From Longimicrobium sp. (GTDB lineage Bacteria; Gemmatimonadota; Gemmatimonadetes; Longimicrobiales; Longimicrobiaceae): DNA of 64,000 nt. The stretch is from NCBI RefSeq assembly GCF_035474595.1, contig NZ_DATIND010000025.1:1-64000 (forward strand), written 5' to 3'. Both the position numbers and the translations under genes were made by a program. Below the pieces are notes generated by a model. That model ran no database searches. It saw nothing but the letters and a program-made list of their open reading frames with translations, and was not told the DNA's origin. Positions within the stretch are counted from its first letter, which is position 1, and every line of letters begins with the position of its first letter. Shown piece after piece: positions 26,380 to 34,931 of this stretch.

Positions 26380-26408
26380 AGTATATTCCCAAACGAACCG
26401 ATTGTTCA
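26380..26408 (-). promoter_or_regulatory. Promoter of the LuxR-type regulator
   Basis: On the minus strand: tgaaca, 17 bases, tatact. An imperfect inverted repeat (ttcactgcctgttagtgttc) overlaps the -35 side and could be an operator between the divergent genes. Confidence 0.5.
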
Positions 26409-26458
26409 CTGCCTGTTAGTGTTCAAATTTCGGACCTTGGGGAAAAAACGGAGGACAA

Positions 26459-27208
26459 ATGTCCGATTTCACGCAGTACCTCGCCGCGGCGTATGATGGT
26501 CTCTACCTCTGGGGAATTCCCATCGAGCCGCCGCACGGCAGAATTGGGCTGATGCGGCGAAAGGATCTCGAGATAATGCTGGTAGCAAATGCCATTCGGG
26601 ATCAGCGCTACCGACAGCGGCTTCTCGAGGACGCCCGCAGTCTGATTCAAGAAACAACCGGGCTGATCATTCCCGAAGACATTAGCATTCATGTGCTTGA
26701 AGAAAGTGGAGCTAACGTATATCTGGTCATCCCTCACGATCCGTGGCACAGCAACGAAGAAATGCCGGCGACTCGAGAAAGAATGGAATGGCTTCTGACA
26801 TGGCATCGGAGTACTCTGCTGAATGAAGATCAGTGTGTGCAACTCATCACGAAGGCTTGGACCGATAACGCGTTCGCTGGAGCGCTCGTCAGTAATCCGA
26901 GAGAAACCATCGAGCAGTGGTTGGGTCTGAATCTTCCTGCTGAGTTGAGCATCGAGACTTTGGTCGAGAAATCTGATACGGTCTACATCATCCTCCCGGA
27001 GCGAAGCCGCAGTTGGGACCCGGTGGGTACCGACGCTGCTTGGGCCCGGGTGAATATCGATCCCGTTTTCGTAGAGGTACTGCAATCGGGTGTTCCCGTG
27101 GACGACCGTACAATATACGGACCGCTGTGTGCCGATAAACCTGGGACGCAGCGCGATTGGTGGTGCTTCCAAGCTGCGTGTACCTACTGCAAAGCCACTC
27201 TCCAATAG
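26459..27208 (+). CDS. RiPP precursor with two tandem NHLP leader domains and a C-terminal Cys-rich core
   Basis: 249 residues. Two copies of a nitrile-hydratase-alpha-like leader domain are visible. Residues 38-92 contain DQRYRQRLLEDARSLIQ, then GLIIPEDISIHVLEE and VYLVIP; residues 127-180 contain KAWTDNAFAGALVSNPRETI, then GLNLPAELSIETLVE and VYIILP. The second matches the NHLP pattern (A-W-D-F-L-P, then G-L-P, then LP) very well. The last 45 residues are a possible core with Cys at 224, 236, 241 and 244 and Thr/Ser at 210, 218, 230, 242 and 247. No GG or GA cleavage site is obvious. The ribosome site is acggaggacaa. The LanM gene follows after 30 bases. Confidence 0.72.
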   Translation: MSDFTQYLAAAYDGLYLWGIPIEPPHGRIGLMRRKDLEIMLVANAIRDQRYRQRLLEDARSLIQETTGLIIPEDISIHVLEESGANVYLVIPHDPWHSNEEMPATRERMEWLLTWHRSTLLNEDQCVQLITKAWTDNAFAGALVSNPRETIEQWLGLNLPAELSIETLVEKSDTVYIILPERSRSWDPVGTDAAWARVNIDPVFVEVLQSGVPVDDRTIYGPLCADKPGTQRDWWCFQAACTYCKATLQ

Positions 27209-27238
27209 GTTTCATCGCCTCCACGCGAGATTAGCGAC

Positions 27239-30200
27239 ATGAATACCTTGGCTTGGTCCGAGGACGAGCTTCAGCGCATTTCGTATCGCGCGAGATCTCT
27301 CTGTGAAAGACTTCAGCTCGCGATCACTTTCGCTGATGGTGCGGACCCGCGCACAGCCGACGATCGCCTGTCGCGGTGGTGCCAGATCGTCGCGGAAGGA
27401 GACTGGGCCAAGTTCCGTACAATCCTGAACTTCGATGGACTAAGTTTGGAGGAAGTCACGGAAATTATCTGTCGCGTTCCTGCGGAATCCTGCGCGGATG
27501 TGCCTGACTGGGCTCGCATCGTACGATCAGCGCTTTTTGACACGAGCAGTGAGGTGGCAAAGAAGAGGGAATTCCGTGAGCGTCCTGCAGATCTGTCCAA
27601 CCCGACCCGACTATTTTCGAGTGCGTGGGAACCTCTGGTAGCGGTAGCAGACGCCAGACTCCGGTCGGAAGTGCCTGATTTGGCAGATCTAATTACATCC
27701 GAAGCATATGTCTCGCTTCAGGAGTGGCTGCTCGACACATTATCCGAACTTGGCCATGCAACGCTCCAATTGGAGTTCGAGGTATTCGTGGCGTGCACCC
27801 ATTCCGCCGCGCTTCGTGCTTCGCAGCATGACGCCTCAACTGCTCTGTCAAGCTATCTCACCGAGATGCCTCGTGGTCTGCTAGCAAAGGTTCTGCAAGA
27901 GTATCCTGTGCTAATGCGTTTGGCTGGTACTGTCGCCGTTCAGTGGATCGACACTGTCGTGGAGTTTTTCTTACGATTCAAGCAGGACCGGTCTGCGATT
28001 GAGTGCATGGTAGGCCACACCGGTGGTGCTCTCGGAATTATCAAGCATCTGCAATGCCGCCTCTCGGACCGACACAATGGAGGACGGTCAGTCATCGAAG
28101 TCGAGTGTTCGTCCGGGTCGCGGTTTGTTTACAAGCCCAAGCACGTGGGGGTGGAGAAGGCATTTAACAATCTGCTTTCATGGCTCGACGCAAACAGATT
28201 TCCGGTGAAACTACAGACCTTCGAAGTCATTGACCGAGGTAGCTATGGCTGGACTTCGTTCGTTGACACCCGCAATTGTGAGGACCGGTCGTCTTATGCT
28301 GAGCGTTTGGGTGCTCTTCTATGCCTCGCCTACGTTCTCGGTGCTGTTGATCTGCACGGCGAGAACCTGATATCATCGGGTGATCATCCTTTGATCGTCG
28401 ATCTGGAGACGATCATGCATCCCGAGATCGGCACTGGCCCCCATGCTCCGTCTTTCTCTGGCTCTGCGGAACCAGGTGCTGCCTACGATTCGGTGCTTCG
28501 CACGGGCTTGCTGCCGCTTTGGAACATTGGACTTGCAGATGAGCGCGATCTCAGCGGGTTTTCCCGGTTCTGGGATGCTTCTCACGTTTGCTCAGGCATA
28601 CCGGACGTCGGAATCATTTCGTGCGATTGTGCCAGCATACTGAAGGGCTTTGACGCTAGCTACCGCTTCCTTGTTGCAAACAAATCCATCTTACTATCCG
28701 ACCAAGGTCCGATCTTTCCGCTCTCGCAAACGATTCTACGGCTCGTTTTCCGTGCTACGGCCGCATATGCAAGGATTCTGAAAAGAGCCACGGCACCTCA
28801 ATCGCTGCGGGATGGAATCGATTTTTCTATCACCCTCGAAGCTTTAGCTCATGCTGGGCTTTGTTTCGATAAGAGACCATCTTTCTGGCCTCTGGTGCAA
28901 GCTGAGCGGAACACCCTGGCCTGCCTCGACATCCCACTATTTCAGGTCACGCCCGCGACAACAGACCTTTCGTTACTGGAGGAACGCGATGTTCCCTCGC
29001 TTTTTCGAGACTCCGCATATGATCGGGTAAAGCAGAGGCTCGCCGGGCTGAGTGAACGAGATTTGCAGGAGCAGATCGGATTGATTGTTGGAGCTCTTTT
29101 CGCGAAGCGAGGCTATCTATTGCATCGCGTGCCATGGATCACAAGCGAACCTATCCATGCTACCGCGAATGGCGGAACAGAACTTGACCAGTTTGTCGAT
29201 GCTGCCATAGATATCGGCGAAATGCTTTCCCGCACTGCGATCCCACTATTCGGCGGGTCCGTGTGGATACACCCGCGGTATAGCCCCAAGAATAACTACG
29301 CACAATATACAACGTTAGGCCCAAACTTCTTTGATGGGTCTTGCGGTGTGGCAGTTTTCTTGTCTTATCTTGCTGTCGTAAGTGGTGTAGAGCGATATGG
29401 AGACTTAGCCCTTCGAGCACTGCAGCCCTTGCATGGTGCGATACGTCACCTTCCTGTCCTTGGAACTCCTATCGGAGGTGGAATAGGCTACGGATCGATT
29501 CTATACTCCCTCGCCAAAATCGGACGACTGATCGATAGCCAGGGAGTAATCGAGGACGCGAGGCGCGTCGCCTTGCACATAACGGACGAAGCAATTGCGG
29601 CAGACGTTAAATACGACGTGTTGTCCGGAGCGGCAGGGGCAATTTTGGGGCTATTGACCTTCTGTGAGGACGCTCCTGACGGATGGCTTTTATCAAAGCT
29701 CCGCCGCTGCGGCGACCACCTTCTCCAGAACGCCCGCAGACACCCGGGAGGCGGCTGGGGTTGGCCAAGTGTAGGGTCAAACCTGCAAACTGGATTCTCC
29801 CATGGTGCTGCCGGGATCGCCTATGCCCTTCTGCGCTTATACCGAGCTACGTCTGCGGACCAGTACCTCGAAGCGGCTACAAACGCCGTAGCGTTCGAAG
29901 ATTCTATGTTTGTTCCCGAGCAGGGGAATTGGCTGGACCTCAGATGTCCGGAAGAAGATGAGGATGAGGCCTATGCGCAGGGATGGTGTAACGGAGCCCC
30001 TGGAATAGGCCTCGCACGGTTGGGAGGTCTGAAAATTCTCGACACTCCTTCTATTCGTCACGACATCGACAGTGCGGTCCGCACCTGCATGATCAGTGAC
30101 TTGGGCGATAGCGACCACGTCTGCTGCGGAAACATGGGCCGCGTCGAGTTCCTGTTAACATCAGGCTTGGTCCTTCAACGACCGCAATTGCTTCAGCATG

Positions 30201-30373
30201 CGCACGCTACTGCTGCGGAGGTTCTCGCGCTGGGGCGATCTTCGGGTGCATATCGTTGTGGTTCCTTGCCATTCTTCAATCCTACATTCTTTCAGGGCTG
30301 CACCGGAATCGGATACGAGTTCTTACGGTTAGCGCGTCCTGAAACCGTTTCCTCCGCTCTCCTATGGGAGTAA
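27239..30373 (+). CDS. lanM: Class II lanthipeptide synthetase LanM (CCG type)
   Basis: Bifunctional enzyme of 1044 residues that dehydrates Ser/Thr and forms (methyl)lanthionine rings. The N-terminal two thirds is the dehydratase (DUF4135), with the kinase-like catalytic segment DLHGENLI (D371) and IVDLETI (D388, E390). The C-terminal LanC-like cyclase has GAAGAILGLLTF, GFSHGAAGIAYALLRLY, GWCNGAPGIG (Cys917) and CCGNMGR (Cys962, Cys963). The zinc site is thus Cys-Cys-Cys rather than the usual Cys-Cys-His, as in the ProcM-like subgroup. It lies 30 bases after the NHLP precursor. Codon use is clearly AT-richer than in the flanking pst genes, suggesting transfer. No LanT transporter/protease is near. 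Confidence 0.96.
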   Translation: MNTLAWSEDELQRISYRARSLCERLQLAITFADGADPRTADDRLSRWCQIVAEGDWAKFRTILNFDGLSLEEVTEIICRVPAESCADVPDWARIVRSALFDTSSEVAKKREFRERPADLSNPTRLFSSAWEPLVAVADARLRSEVPDLADLITSEAYVSLQEWLLDTLSELGHATLQLEFEVFVACTHSAALRASQHDASTALSSYLTEMPRGLLAKVLQEYPVLMRLAGTVAVQWIDTVVEFFLRFKQDRSAIECMVGHTGGALGIIKHLQCRLSDRHNGGRSVIEVECSSGSRFVYKPKHVGVEKAFNNLLSWLDANRFPVKLQTFEVIDRGSYGWTSFVDTRNCEDRSSYAERLGALLCLAYVLGAVDLHGENLISSGDHPLIVDLETIMHPEIGTGPHAPSFSGSAEPGAAYDSVLRTGLLPLWNIGLADERDLSGFSRFWDASHVCSGIPDVGIISCDCASILKGFDASYRFLVANKSILLSDQGPIFPLSQTILRLVFRATAAYARILKRATAPQSLRDGIDFSITLEALAHAGLCFDKRPSFWPLVQAERNTLACLDIPLFQVTPATTDLSLLEERDVPSLFRDSAYDRVKQRLAGLSERDLQEQIGLIVGALFAKRGYLLHRVPWITSEPIHATANGGTELDQFVDAAIDIGEMLSRTAIPLFGGSVWIHPRYSPKNNYAQYTTLGPNFFDGSCGVAVFLSYLAVVSGVERYGDLALRALQPLHGAIRHLPVLGTPIGGGIGYGSILYSLAKIGRLIDSQGVIEDARRVALHITDEAIAADVKYDVLSGAAGAILGLLTFCEDAPDGWLLSKLRRCGDHLLQNARRHPGGGWGWPSVGSNLQTGFSHGAAGIAYALLRLYRATSADQYLEAATNAVAFEDSMFVPEQGNWLDLRCPEEDEDEAYAQGWCNGAPGIGLARLGGLKILDTPSIRHDIDSAVRTCMISDLGDSDHVCCGNMGRVEFLLTSGLVLQRPQLLQHAHATAAEVLALGRSSGAYRCGSLPFFNPTFFQGCTGIGYEFLRLARPETVSSALLWE

Positions 30374-30887
30374 GCCTCTCGCACAAGCTTGCCGGACGTT
30401 CACACCGAGGATGAAGGCGCAGTCGTAACCGCCCTCCGCCGCCTTGGCGGCCGCGAACCCCAGCAGGTGGCGGCGCGACAGGTTGCGGCGCGGTCGCGAC
30501 GCTGCGTACCTCGCGGCCTTCGCTCTTCTTCACGATTATCACTCCGGGACCGGTGACTTCGGCACAGTGGGCATCTTCGCCAAAGGCGAAACCGCGGTGC
30601 GAAGTCGTTCCGTCGAAAGAACGTATGATCGTTGTCCGCGTCGGCGTGGCTCTATTGAATAGGTACCCGTTCCCCTCCCCTCTTTGCCCCATCTCCTGCC
30701 GCAACTACTACCGAAGTCACTCGAGGAATCATAAGAGGACAAGGGCACCAGAGCCGCATCCGCTTCCTCCTGGTCCTCCGGTTCCTCTGAGTCAAAAAGA
30801 AAGCGGGCTCGCGCATCATCCCGCGGCTCGCGCATCATCCCGCGGCCCACATTCTTTTCGCACTGCGCACTCAGCACTTCTTCTCCT
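30374..30887. other. Spacer after lanM with possible gene remnant
   Basis: No intact gene is supported. Reading leftward, 30374-30535 is open for RRNLSRRHLLGFAAAKAAEG and ends GYDCAFILGVNVRQAC..., protein-like but without a start and preceded by a stop, so perhaps a decayed gene end. Near 30806-30845 an 18-19-base direct repeat (gcggctcgcgcatcatccc) occurs twice in tandem. The composition returns to high GC here, marking the right edge of the island. Confidence 0.35.
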
Positions 30888-31841
30888 TCACCCCCGCCCG
30901 CGGTTCGCCCAGGGATCCTCGCTCTTCCACGTGCGGTCGTGCGGCGAGTAGAGGAAGACCAGGCCGCCGTTGCGGATGCGCGGGATCAGCGTGCGGGCGC
31001 GCGCCGGCGACACGGCCGGGCACCCCTCGCTGCGGCCCGCGCCCTCGCGCGTGACGTACGGCGCGCCGTGCACCACCACGCCGCGCTCGCGCGCCCGGGC
31101 GTTGAAGCGCCCCGACACGCCGCGCAGCCGCAGCCCGATGGAGCTGTACAGCCGCCCGTTGGCGTGGCCGCTGAAGCGGTACGTCTCCTGGGCCACGAAC
31201 AGCCCCAGCGACGTGGCCTCGCTGCCATGGCGGTTGCTGAAGCGCCGCGGCACCCCGCCGCGCGGCGCGCTCCCGCGCCCGTGCGCTACCGGGAACGGCC
31301 CCTCCACGATGCGCAGCTCGCGCATGTCGAACACGTAGCCGCGCGGCGTCTCGGCATCCAGCCCGTAGTCCACGAAGTACAGGTACGGCTTGCGCACGTG
31401 CTCCGGGTGCGCCGCCTTGTACGCGTAGTACGCGCGGAACGCCATCCGCAGCGCGTCGCGGTCGCTGGTGTTCACCCGCGGGCCCAGCCGCGCCAGCGCC
31501 CGCTGCACGCGCAGCCCCTGCGGCCCCGTCTCCACCCGCGCGGCCGCGAGCACCGCGCGCGAGGTCCGCAGCACCGCCGCGGCGCGCCCGCTGGACGACG
31601 ACCGGCTCGTGCTCCCGCGTCTGCGCGGCGCGGTGTCGGGGTGGGCGCGCGCGGGCGCCAGCGTGGGGCGGGCGGTGGGGCGCGGGGCCAGGTCGGCGGC
31701 GGGCGCGGTCACGGGCACTGCGGCCTCGTTCGCGACGGCGGTGCGCGCCAGTCCCCCCGGGACGGTTCCGCGCGCCTGGCCGATGCCCGCGCCGACGACG
31801 ATGCCGGCGGCGACGAGCGCAAGCAGGTTGGGAGATCGCAT
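30888..31841 (-). CDS. L,D-transpeptidase (murein L,D-transpeptidase catalytic domain family)
   Basis: 317 residues with an N-terminal signal/anchor (MRSPNLLALVAAGIVVGAGI), a low-complexity Ala/Pro/Arg linker of about 90 residues, and a YkuD_2-type catalytic domain. The active site is HG-x-SEGCPAVS: the His in VVVHGAPYV and the nucleophilic Cys in RSEGCPAVS. It probably forms 3-3 crosslinks in peptidoglycan or attaches lipoproteins in the periplasm. I start at the ATG at 31841, where the signal begins; a longer form would be Pro/Arg-rich. A consensus promoter lies 150 bases upstream. Confidence 0.88.
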   Translation of the reverse strand: MRSPNLLALVAAGIVVGAGIGQARGTVPGGLARTAVANEAAVPVTAPAADLAPRPTARPTLAPARAHPDTAPRRRGSTSRSSSSGRAAAVLRTSRAVLAAARVETGPQGLRVQRALARLGPRVNTSDRDALRMAFRAYYAYKAAHPEHVRKPYLYFVDYGLDAETPRGYVFDMRELRIVEGPFPVAHGRGSAPRGGVPRRFSNRHGSEATSLGLFVAQETYRFSGHANGRLYSSIGLRLRGVSGRFNARARERGVVVHGAPYVTREGAGRSEGCPAVSPARARTLIPRIRNGGLVFLYSPHDRTWKSEDPWANRGRG

Positions 31842-31993
31842 CGCTGCTTCTCGCGTGTACCGGAGCGCACGGCGTGGCCGCCCGCGCCCGGGTGGGCTGG
31901 ATTGGTTTGGATCTCGCTGCGCGGCCCCGGGGGGATCGGCCTGCTGTGGCCGACGGGTCAAGCGCAGTCCACGGCTGTGGTTGTGTACAACGG

Positions 31994-32022
31994 ATTGTAG
32001 TCACCCGCCCGCCGTCTGTCAA
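31994..32022 (-). promoter_or_regulatory. Consensus sigma-70-type promoter of the L,D-transpeptidase gene
   Basis: On the minus strand: TTGACA, 17 bases, TACAAT. It implies a 5' untranslated region of about 145 bases. The rest of the 430-base divergent spacer shows nothing else definite. Confidence 0.75.
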
Positions 32023-32271
32023 ACACCGTTTTCATTAATTTTCGTGCGGAGGTGCGTGGGGTTGTTCGCACGGAGGGTGAGGCGAACGGCAGGGTGGGGG
32101 ATGAATCGCGTTCGCGCGGGATGCAGGCGCCGTCGAGCAGCCGTAGATTCGGGCGCCGCCTCACCGAGGCGATCTCGTCTGGCGGATGATGCCGACCTGC
32201 GAAACGTGCCGCCGATGGCGTTTCGACCGGAAGCGCCGACGGCGGGTGATAACTCGTGATATGGGAAGCAC

Positions 32272-32796
32272 ATGGACTTCGATCTGGCGACCGGTACCGC
32301 GATCCTGGAGCGCACGCCCGGCACTCTGCGCGCGATGCTCGCCGACCTCCCGAGCGCGTGGCTCGACGCCACCGAGGGCCCCGAGACGTGGAGCCCGTAT
32401 GTCATCGTGGGCCACCTGATCCACGCCGAGCGCGCCGACTGGATCCCGCGCGCGCAGATCATCCTGGCGCGGGGACCCGACCGCCGCTTCGCCCCCTTCG
32501 ACCGCCTCGCCCAGTTCCGCGAAAGCGAGGGGAAGTCGCTAGCCGAGCTGCTCGACGAGTTCGCGCGCCTCCGCGCCGGGAGCCTGGCCACCCTCGCCGG
32601 CTGGCACCTGACCGATGCCCAGCTCGCGCTGGAGGGCGAGCATCCCGCGTTCGGCGCGGTCACGCTGCGCCAGCTGCTGGCCACCTGGGTCGCGCACGAC
32701 CTCGGCCACATCGCGCAGACGGCCCGCGTCATGGCCAAGCAGTACCGCGAGGCGGTAGGCCCTTGGCGCGCCTATCTCCCCGTCATGGACCGGTGA
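32272..32796 (+). CDS. DinB-like family protein
   Basis: 174 residues, a four-helix DinB/YfiT fold. The three metal-type histidines expected in this family are visible in IVGHLIHAERADW and in WVAHDLGHIAQTARVM. Such proteins are often metal-dependent thiol (bacillithiol/mycothiol) transferases or unknown hydrolases. The start ATG follows gggaagcac. The C-terminal 65 residues are duplicated in broken form at 34530-34729. Confidence 0.85.
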   Translation: MDFDLATGTAILERTPGTLRAMLADLPSAWLDATEGPETWSPYVIVGHLIHAERADWIPRAQIILARGPDRRFAPFDRLAQFRESEGKSLAELLDEFARLRAGSLATLAGWHLTDAQLALEGEHPAFGAVTLRQLLATWVAHDLGHIAQTARVMAKQYREAVGPWRAYLPVMDR

Positions 32797-32840
32797 TACC
32801 GGATCTGGCTATCATCTGTGCATTACAAACGCACAGAGAG

Positions 32841-33070
32841 ACGTCATCCTGAGTCGAACACCGCGCTGCGCGCGACCACGGAGGATGAAAGGAGATTGGT
32901 GGTGAGCGCTGATGCCACAGAATGAGCGGATCAGCCTCGCGCAGTTTGCGAGGCTTCCCGTAGTTGTTGCTGCGACTTCAGTCGCCGGTGACCGGCCGCG
33001 CCGCGGACTTTCTATTCAGGCCGGCCATACCTTCGTTGCCCCTGCACGAGCGATTGCAGGCCGAAGGATC
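32841..33070 (+). repeat. Repeat family B, copy 1 (about 230 bp)
   Basis: Starts acgtcatcctgagtcgaaca, contains cagcctcgcgcagtttgcga and gttgttgctgcgacttcagt, and ends near ttgcaggccgaagga. A second near full-length copy is at 45898-46130 and a partial one at 44827-44930, all in the same orientation. It can encode a short peptide with ARLPVVVAATSVAGD, but the repeat context argues against a gene. Confidence 0.75.
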
Positions 33071-33210
33071 CATGGGCGAGGTCGCACGTGCGCTTCCGGA
33101 TTGCACGATCGATCTCCGAATCCGGTAAGAGACGATCCCTATCGCGGGTCCGAACGAAGGCGCCGCGGGGCTCGTTCGCCCCGCGGCGCTTGCATCTCCA
33201 ACCAGGCCCG

Positions 33211-34359
33211 TCAGTAGTCCGCGGGGAGCGTGTAGAACTGGTTCCCCGCGATCACCCCGTCCTGGGCCGCGGGAATGGGGACGTAGCTTCCGCCCGGCCC
33301 CCGCGGGGTGTTCCGGAGCTCGCTGAAGGTGTAGAGGGCCCATGCCCCCTTGCGCACGGAGACGGCGCCGATCTTGTCCAGCGCGGCGAACGGGTCGCTG
33401 GCGTCGCCGTTCAGGACCGCGAACAGGTCTTCCCAGTACGGGCGGGAGACGGCCTGCAGCGGCACCAGCACCGTCATCCGCTCGTCCACCCGCCTTTCCG
33501 TTGCCTTCTCCATCCCCCCGCTGAACCCCTGGAACTGGCCCGACGCCGTGATCACCTGCCCCAGGGTGGCCGTGGGCGGCGCATTCGTGATCCGCTGCTC
33601 CTTCGACGCCAGGCGGTTGAACACCACCGCCTGCACGGCCTGCATCCCCTTCTTCAGCTGGTCGCGCGGCACGGTGCCGGGCGGCGGGTTCTCGTTCACC
33701 AGCAGCCGCGCCAGCAGCCCCAGGTCCGTGCCGCGCGGCGGGAGCACGCCGGTGTAGATGCTGAGCGGCTCGTCCAGCCGCGCGTCCTGGTTCTCGTCCG
33801 CGGGGGAGAGCGCGAAGCGGTAGCAGCGCTGGAAGAAGCGGCCGTTGTTGATGACCAGGGTGACGGCCACCTCCTGCGCGAAGCCGCCGCACGCCTCGTA
33901 GTAGTTGGGCCCCGCGCGGTAGATGCCCATCCGCGGCGCGGACGCGGTGCCCCATTCGATCTTCTCGGCGCGGTCGTGGTTGGCGCCGCACCCCGCGTTG
34001 GCGTCCACCGACAGCCGGCCGCCGTCGGCCTGCGGGTGGTCGAAGCCGATGCGGGTGCCGCCGGCGGTCACCACGTGCAGGTCCACGTCCACGTCGGCGC
34101 CCCAGCTCAGCGCGAACGACAGCGCCCGCGGCACGCCGTCGTCCAGCAGGTTGATGGTCCCGCTCTTCACCCGCGAGCGCGAGGCCGGCGGCACGGCGGC
34201 CGCGCCCGCCACCACGTTCGCCGGCGCGCGGTAGTCCACGGCCAGCTGGAGGGTGAAGTTGGCGAGCGTCGAATCCTCCGGCAGCGTCAGGATCAGGTCC
34301 ACGTGGTACGCCGCCGCCGCGGCGCTCGGCGCGCGGAGGTATTCCACGCCCGCCAGCAT
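33211..34359 (-). CDS. Unknown protein with a SleB-like cell-wall hydrolase segment, possibly N-terminally truncated
   Basis: 382 residues from the first ATG, but the frame stays open upstream to about 34467 with protein-like sequence (RWEIDLTRAPSAAASRAP) and no start codon, so the gene may have lost its 5' end. A DUF2135-like stretch is SFALSWGADVDVDLHVV followed by GFDHP. The C-terminal part contains QAVQAVVFNRLASKEQR and TLGQVITASGQFQGFSGG, which resemble cell-wall hydrolases of the SleB type (AVVxNR...GQF). No signal peptide is visible in this form. The function assignment is tentative. Confidence 0.6.
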   Translation of the reverse strand: MLAGVEYLRAPSAAAAAYHVDLILTLPEDSTLANFTLQLAVDYRAPANVVAGAAAVPPASRSRVKSGTINLLDDGVPRALSFALSWGADVDVDLHVVTAGGTRIGFDHPQADGGRLSVDANAGCGANHDRAEKIEWGTASAPRMGIYRAGPNYYEACGGFAQEVAVTLVINNGRFFQRCYRFALSPADENQDARLDEPLSIYTGVLPPRGTDLGLLARLLVNENPPPGTVPRDQLKKGMQAVQAVVFNRLASKEQRITNAPPTATLGQVITASGQFQGFSGGMEKATERRVDERMTVLVPLQAVSRPYWEDLFAVLNGDASDPFAALDKIGAVSVRKGAWALYTFSELRNTPRGPGGSYVPIPAAQDGVIAGNQFYTLPADY

Positions 34360-34529
34360 CGCCGGGCCGGCGGGTCCGTCCGCCGCGGCCGGTGCCCGGC
34401 TGGCGGCGGCCGACGGCGCGCGGGTGAGGTCGATCTCCCAGCGGCCGGGCTGGCGCCGGTTCCGTTCTCACGCTTTCAGTCGCGCACGTCTTCGCGTGCC
34501 GCTGAGCCGGGCTCTTGGCCGCACGCGCC

Positions 34530-34729
34530 GGCTGGCGCCTGACCGATGCCCATTGTCGCGCGGCTGGGAAGGAGAGCATCCCGCGTTCGGCGCGGTCACG
34601 CTGCGCCAACTGCTGGCCTGGGTGGCGCACGACCTCGGCAACATCGCGCAGACGGCCCGCGTCATGGCCAGGCAGTACCGCGAGGCGGTAGGCCCCTGGC
34701 GCGCCTACCTCCCAATCATGGACCGGTGA
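34530..34729 (+). pseudogene. Partial DinB-like gene copy
   Basis: Repeats the last 65 codons of the gene at 32272: HPAFGAVTLRQLLAWVAHDL, then NIAQTARVMARQYREAVGPW and a matching end. Compared with the original it has small indels near gcccattgtcgcgcggctgg and one codon missing in LLA(T)WVAH, and it lacks the N-terminal half and a start. It abuts the probably truncated 5' end of the leftward gene. Confidence 0.75.
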
Positions 34730-34931
34730 CGGGACTCCGAGCCGAAGTAGAGTTCCTCTGCCATCTGCGTGAACCGGATCCCGATCTTTCCCGGGCCGCC
34801 TCAGGTTCTCACGCCCGGCGGGAAGGATGCGCTTCGTCCCGGATTGCGCCTGTTTTTGCTGTTGAGTATGATCTTCTGTACGGAAGAGCGCGATCCGCGT
34901 TCTTCCTCCCCCTGACCCGGCAGAGGACGTC

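Noticed and set aside
25746-30373. Complete lantibiotic cluster with exporter and immunity
   Set aside because: Only regulator, precursor and synthetase are present; the pst ABC genes next door are clearly for phosphate.
30374-30704. A protein-coding gene leftward after lanM
   Set aside because: Two overlapping frames look partly protein-like but neither has a good start, ribosome site or recognisable family; kept only as a possible remnant.
32912-33217. Short frame encoding SLAQFARLPVVVAATSVAGD
   Set aside because: The same words appear in each copy of repeat B (for example 44851 onward); it is translated repeat, not a gene.
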